A DNA stretch of 64,000 bases from contig NZ_JAGEMN010000001.1 of the NCBI RefSeq assembly GCF_017921835.1, positions 62,001 to 126,000 on the forward strand, given 5' to 3'. The stretch is from Sporosarcina sp. 6E9 (GTDB lineage: Bacteria > Bacillota > Bacilli > Bacillales_A > Planococcaceae). The notes under the pieces are model-generated. The model was given only the letters and a program-made list of their open reading frames with translations, ran no database searches and had not been told where the DNA came from. The position numbers and the translations under genes were made by a program. Below, piece by piece: positions 17,167 to 25,721 of this stretch (position 1 is the stretch's first letter; every line of letters starts with the position of its first letter).

Positions 17167-18108
17167 TTGCTTAAAGAGCTAGGAATTACACCGATTAGAG
17201 TAGAATTGCCATTTCGATTGAATCACGTCAATTGTTTTATGGCGGAAGGCGAAAATGGCTGGACGGTGATTGATTCGGGATTAAATAATCCATATACGAC
17301 TCAATTATGGGACGAAAAACTACAAGGGAAAACTGTCACAGACCTCTATCTAACGCATTATCATCCAGACCATTTCGGGCATTCTGGGACACTGCAACAG
17401 AAAACCGGCGCACGGGTTTCCATGTCAAAGATTGATGCGGATGCTGGGTATAATGCGTGGACTGATGAATTTCTAGGAAGTATACATAGTTATTATCAGG
17501 CATCGGGAATTCCTGAAGAAATCGGCACGCAAATGGTGCAAAATACCGTTGAATTTATACCGCTCGTTACGCCGCATCCGAAAATTGACCATTATTTTAT
17601 CGAAGGCGAGAAAGTGCCGATTGGCCGTTTCGACTATGAAGTGATTTTTGCGCCGGGACATTCGGACGGTATGGTTTGTTTTTACAATGCGGAAAAAAAT
17701 GTGCTCCTTTCAGCAGATCATATCCTACCGAGAATCACGCCGAATATTTCGTACTGGTTCCATGGAAATGACAACCCGCTGAAATCCTACTTGACATCAT
17801 TGGAGAAAATAAAAAAACTTGATATCGATTTTGTCGTGCCATCCCACGGCAAACCATTTCACGGCGCAAATCAGCGAATCGATGAAATTATAAAGCACCA
17901 TGATACACGGCTTGCAGAAACGATGAAAGCAATAGGCCAAGGTGCTACAGTCTATGAGGTTTTCAATCGACTATTCCAATTCGAATTAACCATTCACGAA
18001 GTTCGTTTTGCAGTAGGCGAAACGTTGGCGCATCTAGAATATCTGCGACATAAAGGAAATTGTCAAAGGGAAATGCAAAACGGGGTTTGGCACTACACGA
18101 TCAATTAG
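17167..18108 (+). CDS. MBL-fold metallo-hydrolase
   Basis: A 313-residue metallo-beta-lactamase-fold enzyme. The start is placed at TTG 17167, just after AAAGGAGGAG. The metal-binding signature LTHYHPDHFGHSG (HxHxDH type, with Tyr between the first two positions) is near residue 60. Later ligands are in APGHSDGM and ADHILPR, and VPSHGKPF carries the final His. A C-terminal winged-helix-like region follows (AVGETLAHLEYLRHKG). It heads a compact operon with a peptidase C26-type hydrolase and a dipeptidase. Substrate unknown; related proteins act on thioesters or small hydrolytic targets. Confidence 0.88.
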   Translation: MLKELGITPIRVELPFRLNHVNCFMAEGENGWTVIDSGLNNPYTTQLWDEKLQGKTVTDLYLTHYHPDHFGHSGTLQQKTGARVSMSKIDADAGYNAWTDEFLGSIHSYYQASGIPEEIGTQMVQNTVEFIPLVTPHPKIDHYFIEGEKVPIGRFDYEVIFAPGHSDGMVCFYNAEKNVLLSADHILPRITPNISYWFHGNDNPLKSYLTSLEKIKKLDIDFVVPSHGKPFHGANQRIDEIIKHHDTRLAETMKAIGQGATVYEVFNRLFQFELTIHEVRFAVGETLAHLEYLRHKGNCQREMQNGVWHYTIN

Positions 18109-18122
18109 GGGGAATATAATTA

Positions 18123-18836
18123 ATGAAACCAGTTATCGGCATAACAACAGATATCGATGGGGATAGAAAGCATCAATTGAACACAAATTATGTAACTGCA
18201 ATCACACGTGCAGGCGGATTGCCGTTCATTTTACCAATCGGTGTTGAAGGTGACGCCAAGCAAATAGCCCATATGCTCGACGGCATCATACTCACTGGCG
18301 GCGGGGACATTGACCCAACTTTATTCGATGAAGAACCTCATGCGCTGCTAGGCGAAGTGACGCCAACTCGCGATGCGCTCGAAATAAAAATTGCGAAAGA
18401 AATGCTTCAAGTCAATAAACCGATTTTAGGTATTTGCAGAGGGCTTCAAATTTTAAATGTTGCACTGGGCGGGGCAGTTATTCAAGACATTCATTCGCAG
18501 TGTGAAAACACAATCTTGCAACATTCGCAAAAAGCACCTAGGAGCCATACATCTCACTTCGTGCAAGTAGAAAAAGCGTCCATTCTCGAATCAATAACAG
18601 AAACACCTACGATTAAAGTAAACTCATTCCATCATCAAGCAGTAAAAGACGTTCCGGAACCACTCAAAATCAGCGGAACGGCAAGCGATGACATCATAGA
18701 AGCCGTAGAAAGCACCGCACACGACTTCGTAGTCGGCGTGCAGTGGCATCCGGAAGCATTAGCGGAATACGGAGAAGCCGTGTCGCTTCGGCTTTTCAAT
18801 ACATTCGTAGAAAAATGCAAAGAAAGCAGGTCCTAA
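18123..18836 (+). CDS. Gamma-glutamyl-GABA hydrolase-like class I amidotransferase (C26)
   Basis: A 237-residue class I glutamine amidotransferase-fold hydrolase of the PuuD type. The catalytic Cys104 is in LGICRGLQIL, and the His/Glu pair is in VGVQWHPE near residue 209. GGGDIDPTLF is the typical family loop. Such enzymes cleave gamma-glutamyl bonds, for example gamma-glutamyl-GABA in putrescine breakdown. The synthetase and oxidases of that pathway are absent here, and the neighbour is a dipeptidase, so a role in gamma-glutamyl peptide turnover is an alternative. Fourteen bases after the MBL gene. Confidence 0.88.
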   Translation: MKPVIGITTDIDGDRKHQLNTNYVTAITRAGGLPFILPIGVEGDAKQIAHMLDGIILTGGGDIDPTLFDEEPHALLGEVTPTRDALEIKIAKEMLQVNKPILGICRGLQILNVALGGAVIQDIHSQCENTILQHSQKAPRSHTSHFVQVEKASILESITETPTIKVNSFHHQAVKDVPEPLKISGTASDDIIEAVESTAHDFVVGVQWHPEALAEYGEAVSLRLFNTFVEKCKESRS

Positions 18837-18840
18837 AAAA

Positions 18841-19767
18841 ATGGCTATTATCGACTTACATTGCGACGTTCTTTTAAGACTTTACGAATCAAACGGAAAA
18901 TTGAAATTTAAAGACGCGCCAGAACTCGATACGAGTTATGAAAAATTGAAAAAAGGCGGCGTACGCGTCCAAGCGTTTGCAATTTTCATCGAACCTGACA
19001 TGAAATCAGACGAGAAATTTCAAGCGGCTTTAGATCAAATTCATTATTTTTATACAGATGTCCTAGCGAATAATCCGAATATGAAACAAATTAAAGAATG
19101 GAGCGACTTCGACCAACTGAAAGACGGAGAAATCGGCGCATTTTTAACACTTGAAGGGGTAGACGCCATTGGGAATGATCTTCAGAAGTTGAGCATTCTT
19201 TATGAACTAGGCGTTCGTTCAATTGGACTCACTTGGAATAACGCGAATTTGGCGGCAGACGGAGCAGGGGAATCACGCGGTGCTGGCCTGACAACGTTCG
19301 GAAGAGAAATTGTTCAATTTAACAACCGTCATAAAATATTGACGGATGTCTCCCATTTATGCGAAAAAGCGTTTTGGGATGTCATGGACGAAGCGACTTA
19401 CCCGATTGCAAGCCACTCCAATGCAAGAGCAATATGCGATCATGTTCGCAATCTAACAGATGAACAAGCGAAAGCCATGTTTGCCAAAAATGGACTCATA
19501 CACGTCGTCTATTGTCCGCCGTTTGTGAAGGAAGAAGGGGAAGTGACAATCCCAGATCTTATTAAACATATCGATCATTTTTGTTCGCTAGGTGGGGTAA
19601 AACAAATTGGATTGGGTTCCGACTTTGACGGAATCGAATCAAAAATCATCCATCTAGAAGATGCGTCCATGCATCCAAATTTACTTAATGAGCTTCTAAA
19701 ACATTATAGCGAAGAGGAAGTAAAAGGATTTGCCTATCAAAACTTCCTGAATCATCGTCCGAAATAA
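18841..19767 (+). CDS. Membrane dipeptidase (M19, renal dipeptidase family)
   Basis: A 308-residue zinc dipeptidase with a TIM-barrel fold. Metal ligands are visible in IDLHCDVLLR (His and Asp near residues 6 and 8), LEGVDAIG (Glu), TDVSHL and ASHSNAR (His), and GLGSDFDGIE (Asp). M19 enzymes cut dipeptides, including those with D-residues at the C-terminus. No signal peptide, so a cytoplasmic location is expected. Starts four bases after the C26 hydrolase, implying joint processing of gamma-glutamyl or cell-wall-derived peptides. A terminator follows. Confidence 0.92.
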   Translation: MAIIDLHCDVLLRLYESNGKLKFKDAPELDTSYEKLKKGGVRVQAFAIFIEPDMKSDEKFQAALDQIHYFYTDVLANNPNMKQIKEWSDFDQLKDGEIGAFLTLEGVDAIGNDLQKLSILYELGVRSIGLTWNNANLAADGAGESRGAGLTTFGREIVQFNNRHKILTDVSHLCEKAFWDVMDEATYPIASHSNARAICDHVRNLTDEQAKAMFAKNGLIHVVYCPPFVKEEGEVTIPDLIKHIDHFCSLGGVKQIGLGSDFDGIESKIIHLEDASMHPNLLNELLKHYSEEEVKGFAYQNFLNHRPK

Positions 19768-19771
19768 AAAT

Positions 19772-19815
19772 AACTGCAGGAGCAATCAGTAAAATGATTG
19801 TTTCTGCAGTTTTTA
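19772..19815 (+). terminator. Rho-independent terminator after dipeptidase operon
   Basis: Long stem AACTGCAG..CAATCA pairs with TGATTG..CTGCAGTT, followed by TTTTT. Confidence 0.85.
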
Positions 19816-19905
19816 TTATGCCGCTAAGCCTTTCCCCATATTGAATAAACCCTCTTCCACAGGGAAACAATAATCTTATACCGATTCACTAAAGGAGGCA
19901 TTCCA

Positions 19906-21303
19906 ATCGAAACGCTTAAAACGAAATTAGATGGAATTGAGGATGCCGTATTTAAAGATATATATGTAGATAAAGAACGAATCACACTAATTTATTTTAG
20001 TTCACTAATCGACAATAAAATATTGCACCAGACTGTCATCGCGCCATTATTGCAATCGAAAGCAGATGTGTTGCAGACCTCGGAAGTTATCGAAGCAATC
20101 GATATTGCAAACGTCATTTCCACAATTACGGAAGGAAATACTGTCCTCTATTTCCATGCGGAAGGGCTTTACTTAAGTATAAATACATTCAGTGCGCCAA
20201 CTGCCGCGATATCCGATACTGACACTGAATCTAGTGTTATCGGGCCACAAAATGCATTTACTGAATCACTTGAAACAAATTTATCACTAGTAAAGAGAAG
20301 AATCCAAAACACGAATTTAAAAATCCGAAATTTCGTTATCGGATCTGAAACCAATACGAAAGTTTCCGTTCTGTATATGGACGATATTGTCAATAAAGAA
20401 AATCTGGACATCGTCATTAATAAAATAAAAAAAATAGATCACCCTGGATTTAACGATATTTCAATTTTGCAACAGTTAATGGATGATCATCCGTTTTCCC
20501 CGTTTCCGCAATACCATGAAACGGTAAGACCAGATATCGCAGTGTCAGGTCTATTAGACGGACGCATTGTTATAGCCATGGAGAATGGTAAAGGTATCAT
20601 CATTTGTCCAATCTCCTTCTTCGAGTTATTTATTTCTCCGGAGGATTACTATAATCGGTGGACGACAGCATCACTTCTCCGATTTCTTCGTTTCTTTGGG
20701 TTTTTCTTGACAATCATACTAACGCCGACATATATTTCAGTCTTAACCTATCATCCTGAAATGTTGCCATTCGAAGTTCTGTTGAATCTACAGGAATCAC
20801 GGGGAAAGGTTCCTTTTTCACCTTTCATGGAAGTGTTATTTATGGAACTTGTTATTGAAGTTTTGAGAGAAGCCGGTTCGCGAATGCCGACTAAGATTGG
20901 TCAAACGATTGGTATTGTCGGCGGTATCGTTATTGGAACTGCAGCAGTTGAAGCGAGTCTTGTTAGTAATACATTAATCGTAATTGTTGCTGTTTCCGCA
21001 CTTCTATCATTTCTACCCCCAAACTTTATCATGAGTAACTCGAGTCGCTTCGTTCGTTACTTGTTTATTTTTGGAGCAGGTATGTTCGGGCTGTATGGCC
21101 AAATGATTGCATTTGCATGGCTGTTTCACCATTTACTGAGCTTGACTTCACTAAACACGCCTTATTTGACGCCTTTAATTCCCAGAAAGTGGACGGACGT
21201 TTTTGACTCCGTCGTCCGAATGCCGACCAAGTTTTTAAAATACAAACCTGGGATTACAAGGGCCCAAACTAAAAAAACGCCTCCAGTAGACAAGGAGGAA
21301 TGA
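19906..21303 (+). CDS. Spore germination protein, GerA/GerKA family (second copy; ATC start?)
   Basis: About 465 residues of a germinant receptor A subunit. The family N-terminal domain extends upstream of the first conventional start (TTG 20023), through residues such as LKTKLDGIEDAVFKDIYV and RITLIYFSSLIDNK. No ATG, GTG or TTG exists in frame in that part. The only codon correctly spaced from the AGGAGG (19893-19898) is ATC at 19906, probably a mutated or genuinely rare start. Downstream the family core is intact: SSVIGPQNAFTESLETNLS, ESRGKVPFSPFMEVLFMEL and REAGSRMPTKIGQTIGIV. It overlaps the GerAB-type gene by ATGA. Confidence 0.85.
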   Translation: METLKTKLDGIEDAVFKDIYVDKERITLIYFSSLIDNKILHQTVIAPLLQSKADVLQTSEVIEAIDIANVISTITEGNTVLYFHAEGLYLSINTFSAPTAAISDTDTESSVIGPQNAFTESLETNLSLVKRRIQNTNLKIRNFVIGSETNTKVSVLYMDDIVNKENLDIVINKIKKIDHPGFNDISILQQLMDDHPFSPFPQYHETVRPDIAVSGLLDGRIVIAMENGKGIIICPISFFELFISPEDYYNRWTTASLLRFLRFFGFFLTIILTPTYISVLTYHPEMLPFEVLLNLQESRGKVPFSPFMEVLFMELVIEVLREAGSRMPTKIGQTIGIVGGIVIGTAAVEASLVSNTLIVIVAVSALLSFLPPNFIMSNSSRFVRYLFIFGAGMFGLYGQMIAFAWLFHHLLSLTSLNTPYLTPLIPRKWTDVFDSVVRMPTKFLKYKPGITRAQTKKTPPVDKEE

Positions 21304-22391
21304 ACTTGGTCGACAATAAATTAAAAGTGTTGAATCACTATCACGTCGTGTTTCTCATTCAAAATGTGATCATAGGAACCTCGCTTTTATCACTGCCAAA
21401 CCGGTTAAGTTCCATGGGTTACAGCTTGTGGTGGATGCCATTGTTATTTGGCGTGGTCGCAAACTTACTACTCATACCAATGATATGGCTCGTAAGAAAA
21501 TACCCAAATGATACGTTATTTGTCATTCATGAAAAACTATTCGGCAAATGGGCAGGAAAAACAATTAATGCAATTCTTCTTGTCTATTTCATCATTGTAA
21601 TAGCGGCTGTATGTTCAAGTTATATACGATTAATTCAAATCGTCGCGCTTGTAGATCAAAAAATCACAGCCCCCTTGATTATTTTCTTAATCATAGCAAT
21701 TTATATTGCCCACGGAGGAATTAAATCAGTTGCGCGGTTTTGTATCATTAGCTTTTTCTTGACGTTCGGACTGCTTTACTTTTTGAAGTGGGGTGTTGCG
21801 GACGGGGACATCCGTCATATAATGCCATTTTTCAATTTCACGCCCCAGGAATTATTCACTGCTTCGAAAAAAGGGTTAATGACAATCGGCGGTTTTGAAT
21901 TAATTTTATTTTATTTTCCATATATCATATATCAGAAAAAAGCTTTCAAACATGCATCCCTCGGTTTATGGATGAGCATGGTATTCACATTTGCTTTTAC
22001 GTTTGTAAGTGTCATGTTTTTTTCAGAATGGCAACTTGAAAATTTGTTGTATCCTGTTTTAAACTTGTTCCAGGAAGTTCAGCTATCTTATCTTGAAAGA
22101 CTCGATGTACTAGGAATCACGATGTGGGTTTATTTAATTTTATCTACAACGGCCGCTTATATATGGGTGGCAAAGAAGGGATTCGATTCCGTTCTCTCCT
22201 CGACCAAAAAAAGTCACTTGTATTTTGTTGCAGCGATTGTTTTTATACTTGTAAGAGCCCCTTATATGGAAGCGTTTCAAAAGCTATTGTTTGAACGTGT
22301 ATTTTACGTAATGTATGCATTTTTTCTTTGGCCCATACTATTATGTTTAATCCACATGATGAAACCAAAAAAGAACGAGGGATCGAAGTGA
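21300..22391 (+). CDS. Spore germination permease, GerAB family (second copy)
   Basis: A 363-residue APC-superfamily germination permease with about ten transmembrane segments, including FLIQNVIIGTSLLSLPNRLS (TM1) and GLMTIGGFELILFYFPYIIY. The ATG at 21300 overlaps the upstream stop and has AAGGAGG directly before it. It overlaps the following Ger(x)C gene by GTGA. With its neighbours it forms a second full germinant receptor, clearly diverged in sequence from the one at 11.8-15.5 kb and therefore probably of different germinant specificity. Confidence 0.93.
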   Translation: MNLVDNKLKVLNHYHVVFLIQNVIIGTSLLSLPNRLSSMGYSLWWMPLLFGVVANLLLIPMIWLVRKYPNDTLFVIHEKLFGKWAGKTINAILLVYFIIVIAAVCSSYIRLIQIVALVDQKITAPLIIFLIIAIYIAHGGIKSVARFCIISFFLTFGLLYFLKWGVADGDIRHIMPFFNFTPQELFTASKKGLMTIGGFELILFYFPYIIYQKKAFKHASLGLWMSMVFTFAFTFVSVMFFSEWQLENLLYPVLNLFQEVQLSYLERLDVLGITMWVYLILSTTAAYIWVAKKGFDSVLSSTKKSHLYFVAAIVFILVRAPYMEAFQKLLFERVFYVMYAFFLWPILLCLIHMMKPKKNEGSK

Positions 22392-23491
22392 AAAAATCCA
22401 TATTATTTATTTTCGTATCAGGTTTTGCTTTAATGGCTGGATGTACTGAATCGGAGCAACGCGCATCTGTAGAGGAGCTCTCGCTCGTTAGTAGCATCGG
22501 TTTCGATTTAGTAGATAATCAAGAAATGAGGATGACAGTCGGTATTCCACAACCTGCTGGAGAATCACCTGTACTGACCGAAGCTTATTCAATTAACACG
22601 GAAATGGTACAGGAAGGGCTCGTTAAGCTATCTTCAAAAGCAGATAAAATGATTGTTTTAAATCAATTGCGTACGTTCTTATTTAGCGAAGCATTCGCGA
22701 AGAGTGGAAAAGTAACAGGGGTAGTGGAACATTTTTATCGGGATTCTACAGTGGGAAACAAAGTTCGCATCGTCATTGTCAAAGATCAAGTTGAGGATGT
22801 TCTGAAAGCAGATTATCCGGAAAATCAACATATGGACGCTTATTTGAATGAATTGTTCGAGCCGAAACTTCATACTTCATTTAGTCCGTTTACATCCATA
22901 CATGATTATATAAACACTCAAACAAGTCCGGTTTATCATACGATGGTTCCATATTTGGAGAAGAAGGGCGATTCACTTGAGGTTACTAAAGTTGCATTAT
23001 TTAATAGTGAACGAATGGTGGATACCATCACGACTGAGCAATCGTTGTTAGTACAGGCGTTGGTTGGACTGAAAAAACTTTCGCCGCTCGCCGTGAAATT
23101 TAAAGACAATGAGAAGGATAACCAACTCTTCTTAGAGCAAATAGAAAACAGAGCTAAGATAAAAAGCAATAAGAATATTGAATCACCGAAAGTGAATATT
23201 GACCTTAACATTAAAGCGGTGCTAGTTGAATATAAAGGTAATCGAGATTTAAGTAAGATAGGCGAATATAAGAAGCTAGAGAAAGAAATTAACAAACACT
23301 TGGAAAAAGAAATTGAAGATATTCTTAAAAAGCTACAAGAGTTAGAATTGGACCCGGTAGGCTTAAGTGAATCTTTCAGAATGCATTATAAAGGAAAATG
23401 GACAGAGGAAATGACGCAGAAAGTAATCGCGTCGTTGGATTATGAAGTAAATGTGAATATGAAAGTCGTGAATACAGGGACATTGCGGTGA
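22388..23491 (+). CDS. Spore germination lipoprotein, Ger(x)C family (second copy)
   Basis: A 367-residue Ger(x)C lipoprotein. The start is GTG 22388, overlapping the GerAB stop; this puts the signal peptide at the N-terminus with lipobox LMAGC (Cys about 19). Features include ELSLVSSIGFDLVDNQ, a central domain with HTMVPYLEKKGDSLEV, and the C-terminal helix region EKEINKHLEKEIEDILKKLQ followed by ELDPVGLSESF. It completes the second receptor. An array of 21-bp repeats rather than a recognisable terminator follows. Confidence 0.93.
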   Translation: MKKSILFIFVSGFALMAGCTESEQRASVEELSLVSSIGFDLVDNQEMRMTVGIPQPAGESPVLTEAYSINTEMVQEGLVKLSSKADKMIVLNQLRTFLFSEAFAKSGKVTGVVEHFYRDSTVGNKVRIVIVKDQVEDVLKADYPENQHMDAYLNELFEPKLHTSFSPFTSIHDYINTQTSPVYHTMVPYLEKKGDSLEVTKVALFNSERMVDTITTEQSLLVQALVGLKKLSPLAVKFKDNEKDNQLFLEQIENRAKIKSNKNIESPKVNIDLNIKAVLVEYKGNRDLSKIGEYKKLEKEINKHLEKEIEDILKKLQELELDPVGLSESFRMHYKGKWTEEMTQKVIASLDYEVNVNMKVVNTGTLR

Positions 23492-23548
23492 AAAGGGTGT
23501 GGATTGAACAGGACCCGGAGCGTAAAGCGGGCGTCGCCGCAGGTTTGG

Positions 23549-23660
23549 AGCGGATATCCGACAGATTGGCGTTTATATGCGACGATTTGGGAAGCATATC
23601 CGACACTCGGAGTCACATATCAGCACCTTTTACACGTATATCCGCAAAACGGGACTTTAC
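23549..23660. repeat. 21-bp phased repeat array C (ATATCCG core)
   Basis: Cores ATATCC, ATATGC, ATATCC, ATATCA and ATATCC lie at 23554, 23575, 23596, 23617 and 23638: exactly 21 bases each. A weaker unit may precede at 23533. The core is the reverse complement of the GGATAT core in arrays D and E, so this is the same family in the opposite orientation. It lies between the convergent Ger(x)C and MsrAB genes. Open frames across it are short and show only the heptad periodicity imposed by a 21-base repeat. Confidence 0.85.
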
Positions 23661-23720
23661 TACTGCAGTATTCGGTGCTCTTCGGATTAAGTAGCGCATT
23701 GCCGGTATTACTTATAAACG

Positions 23721-24815
23721 TTACTTCACCAATTCTACCAAATATCCATAACCCGCTTGCTCCATATCTTCCATCGAAACAAATAAGATGGACGCGCTAT
23801 TAATACAATACCTTTTCCCGCCCCGGTCCACCGGTCCATCGTCAAACACATGCCCGAGATGAATATCACCGACGCGGCTGCGGACTTCCGTTCGTACCAT
23901 ATTAAAACTCGTATCGACTGTATATGTCACGACATTCGGGTCGATAGGTTTGGTGAAACTTGGCCAGCCGCAATAGGAATCATATTTATCGACGCTTGAA
24001 AACAGGGGTTCACCTGTGACGATATCCACATAAATTCCAGGTTCATACAAGTCCCAATACTCGTTTGAATAAGCGGTTTCGGTGTCGTCCAGAACCGCGA
24101 CTTTGTATTGTTCATCTGTTAATTTCTTTTTAATCTCCTTATCGCTCGGTCGTGAATAAAGTGCCGGATCTACTAATGAATCCAAATCATCTAAAATACT
24201 CATGTCGATATGGCAATAGGCGTTTGGGTTTTTCACTAAAAAGTCTTGATGTTCCTCTTCGGCTAAGAAATAATTCGTTAAAGGCAACACTTCCGTAACG
24301 ACAGCTTTATCATGTCTTTTCCGCTCCGCAGTCAATAATTTATCAATGATATAAGCATCGTCTTCATTTAAATAATAAATTCCCGTACGGTATTGAATAC
24401 CGACATCGTTGCCTTGTTGATTGAGTGTAGTGGGATCGATAGCTTTAAAATAATACTCGATAAGCGTGGATAGTTCCACGTCATCGGGATCATATTGAAC
24501 TTCCACAGCCTCAACAAATCCCATCTTTCCGCTAATCACTTCTTCATATGTCGGGTTTTCGCCTAAGCCATTTGCGTAGCCTGAGGTTACTTCATGAACC
24601 CCGGGCATTTTAGAAAAGAATGCTTCGACTCCCCAAAAGCAACCACCTGCGAAATAAATAACTTCGAGTTGACGCTCATCTTTAGCCTCAGAAGAAGCCG
24701 AATTAACTGGTTTTGTTTTCGTATCGACCTCATCCACCGTCTTTGTCTGAACTGCACATGCCGAAATAACCAGCAGTAGGCTAAAAAATAAGAATCCGCT
24801 AAATAATCGTTTCAT
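23721..24815 (-). CDS. msrAB: Lipoprotein MsrA-MsrB fusion, methionine sulfoxide reductase
   Basis: A 364-residue surface lipoprotein with lipobox VISAC (Cys20), followed by an acidic/Ser-rich linker. The MsrA domain (residues ~50-205) has the catalytic Cys59 in [12 protein letters not shown] and YCHIDMS. The MsrB domain (~225-355) has YCGWPSF (Cys282) and the catalytic Cys337 in RYCINSASI; the zinc-binding CxxC pairs of many MsrB proteins are missing. The fusion repairs both epimers of methionine sulfoxide in exported proteins. It lies 10 bases downstream of a thioredoxin-like lipoprotein that can reduce it. Confidence 0.95.
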   Translation of the reverse strand: MKRLFSGFLFFSLLLVISACAVQTKTVDEVDTKTKPVNSASSEAKDERQLEVIYFAGGCFWGVEAFFSKMPGVHEVTSGYANGLGENPTYEEVISGKMGFVEAVEVQYDPDDVELSTLIEYYFKAIDPTTLNQQGNDVGIQYRTGIYYLNEDDAYIIDKLLTAERKRHDKAVVTEVLPLTNYFLAEEEHQDFLVKNPNAYCHIDMSILDDLDSLVDPALYSRPSDKEIKKKLTDEQYKVAVLDDTETAYSNEYWDLYEPGIYVDIVTGEPLFSSVDKYDSYCGWPSFTKPIDPNVVTYTVDTSFNMVRTEVRSRVGDIHLGHVFDDGPVDRGGKRYCINSASILFVSMEDMEQAGYGYLVELVK

Positions 24816-24825
24816 CGCTATCCTC

Positions 24826-25344
24826 CTATCTGAGTCGTTTCATAATTTTCGATAGCTCTTTATTAGAAGTATGTCCGACAATCGTTTCCTCGAGTTCCCC
24901 GAATCGACTAATAAAATAAGAACTCGGATAACCAATGACATCAAATTCTTTTGCCCAAACACCGTCTTCATCAAGCAAGACTGTAATGTTTTCGTAGGGG
25001 AGCGATGCATACCATTCTTTAAACTTTTCGGGAGACATTTCTCCTTTATAATTAGGATTCACAATACTAATCACACGAAATTCGGTTTCAGTTGCCGATA
25101 ATGAATCTAGTTCTTCTAGACCCGCCAAACAAATTGAACACCAGGAAGTCCAGTACTTAACGTAAACTTTTTGCCCGATATCCTCCAACGAAACCGGATT
25201 CCCATCCAAGTCCTCAAGTACGAACTTCGGGGCTAAATCGTCAGTATCTATCAGGATCACGTCATCTCCATAAGGTGTGCCGCAACCAGCGATTAGGACA
25301 ATAAAAAACAAGGAAACGAGCAATCGCATACAATTCCGTTTCAA
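24826..25344 (-). CDS. TlpA-like thioredoxin-fold lipoprotein
   Basis: A 172-residue thiol-disulfide protein of the TlpA/AhpC-TSA type. It starts at TTG 25344 with GGGGGATAC upstream. The lipobox LIAGC gives Cys21 as lipid anchor. The active site WCSIC (Cys69 and Cys72) is in the thioredoxin position, and the cis-Pro loop is YPSSYFI. By position it is the dedicated extracytoplasmic reductant for the MsrA-MsrB lipoprotein just downstream; this parallels proteins where the three domains are fused in one chain. That link is inference from gene order. Confidence 0.88.
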   Translation of the reverse strand: MKRNCMRLLVSLFFIVLIAGCGTPYGDDVILIDTDDLAPKFVLEDLDGNPVSLEDIGQKVYVKYWTSWCSICLAGLEELDSLSATETEFRVISIVNPNYKGEMSPEKFKEWYASLPYENITVLLDEDGVWAKEFDVIGYPSSYFISRFGELEETIVGHTSNKELSKIMKRLR

Positions 25345-25422
25345 TTAGTATCCCCCTAGTGATTAATAGTTCTGATAATTCTATACTATCATATTCGTAC
25401 CCAATCATAAGTATCTGTTCAT

Positions 25423-25448
25423 AAAAAAAAGAAGACCTATAGGCCTCC
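25423..25448 (-). terminator. Rho-independent terminator of MBL/DUF3006 operon
   Basis: Minus-strand stem AGGAGGCC with GGTCTTCT (G-U pairs), loop TATA, followed by eight T. Confidence 0.7.
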
Positions 25449-25454
25449 TTTTTA

Positions 25455-25718
25455 TCAACCGCGTTTGAAGCGACTCGATTTTTTCGATTTCAATCGTTCC
25501 AATCGATTTTGTGTATCCCGCCTCATGTCGCTCGTTTTCTTTTCGTCCAATTGTAGCGAAATAACTGCATCTCCTTGAATAGTAGCAAGTAACCATGACC
25601 CTTCCTTACTTCCAGTAGGGAGTGAAGAAGTGGGGACGTGGTATTCTTTTTGCAAACGCTCTACGAGAATGAGCGCTTGTTGATTATCGGTGAATCGGTC
25701 AAGATATGCTGAATACAT
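25455..25718 (-). CDS. DUF3006 family protein
   Basis: An 87-residue basic protein starting at ATG 25718 after GGAGGCTAA, three bases from the upstream stop. The pattern DRFTDNQQALILVE at the start and DAVISLQLDEKKTSDMRRDTQNRLERL in the second half fits DUF3006, a small OB-like domain. DUF3006 genes typically follow a ComEC-type MBL hydrolase, as here. It is presumably functionally coupled to that enzyme, but the activity is not established. Confidence 0.8.
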   Translation of the reverse strand: MYSAYLDRFTDNQQALILVERLQKEYHVPTSSLPTGSKEGSWLLATIQGDAVISLQLDEKKTSDMRRDTQNRLERLKSKKSSRFKRG

Positions 25719-25721
25719 AAA

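Noticed and set aside
19842..19874. Sigma-G promoter for the second ger operon
   Set aside because: A good TGAATA -35 is present at 19842, but the only -10-like CAATAAT is 20 bases away, outside the usual spacing.
23488..23803. Two overlapping plus-strand frames of 68 and 99 codons after the second Ger(x)C gene
   Set aside because: They run through array C and into the antisense of msrAB; the apparent heptad periodicity comes from the 21-base repeat.
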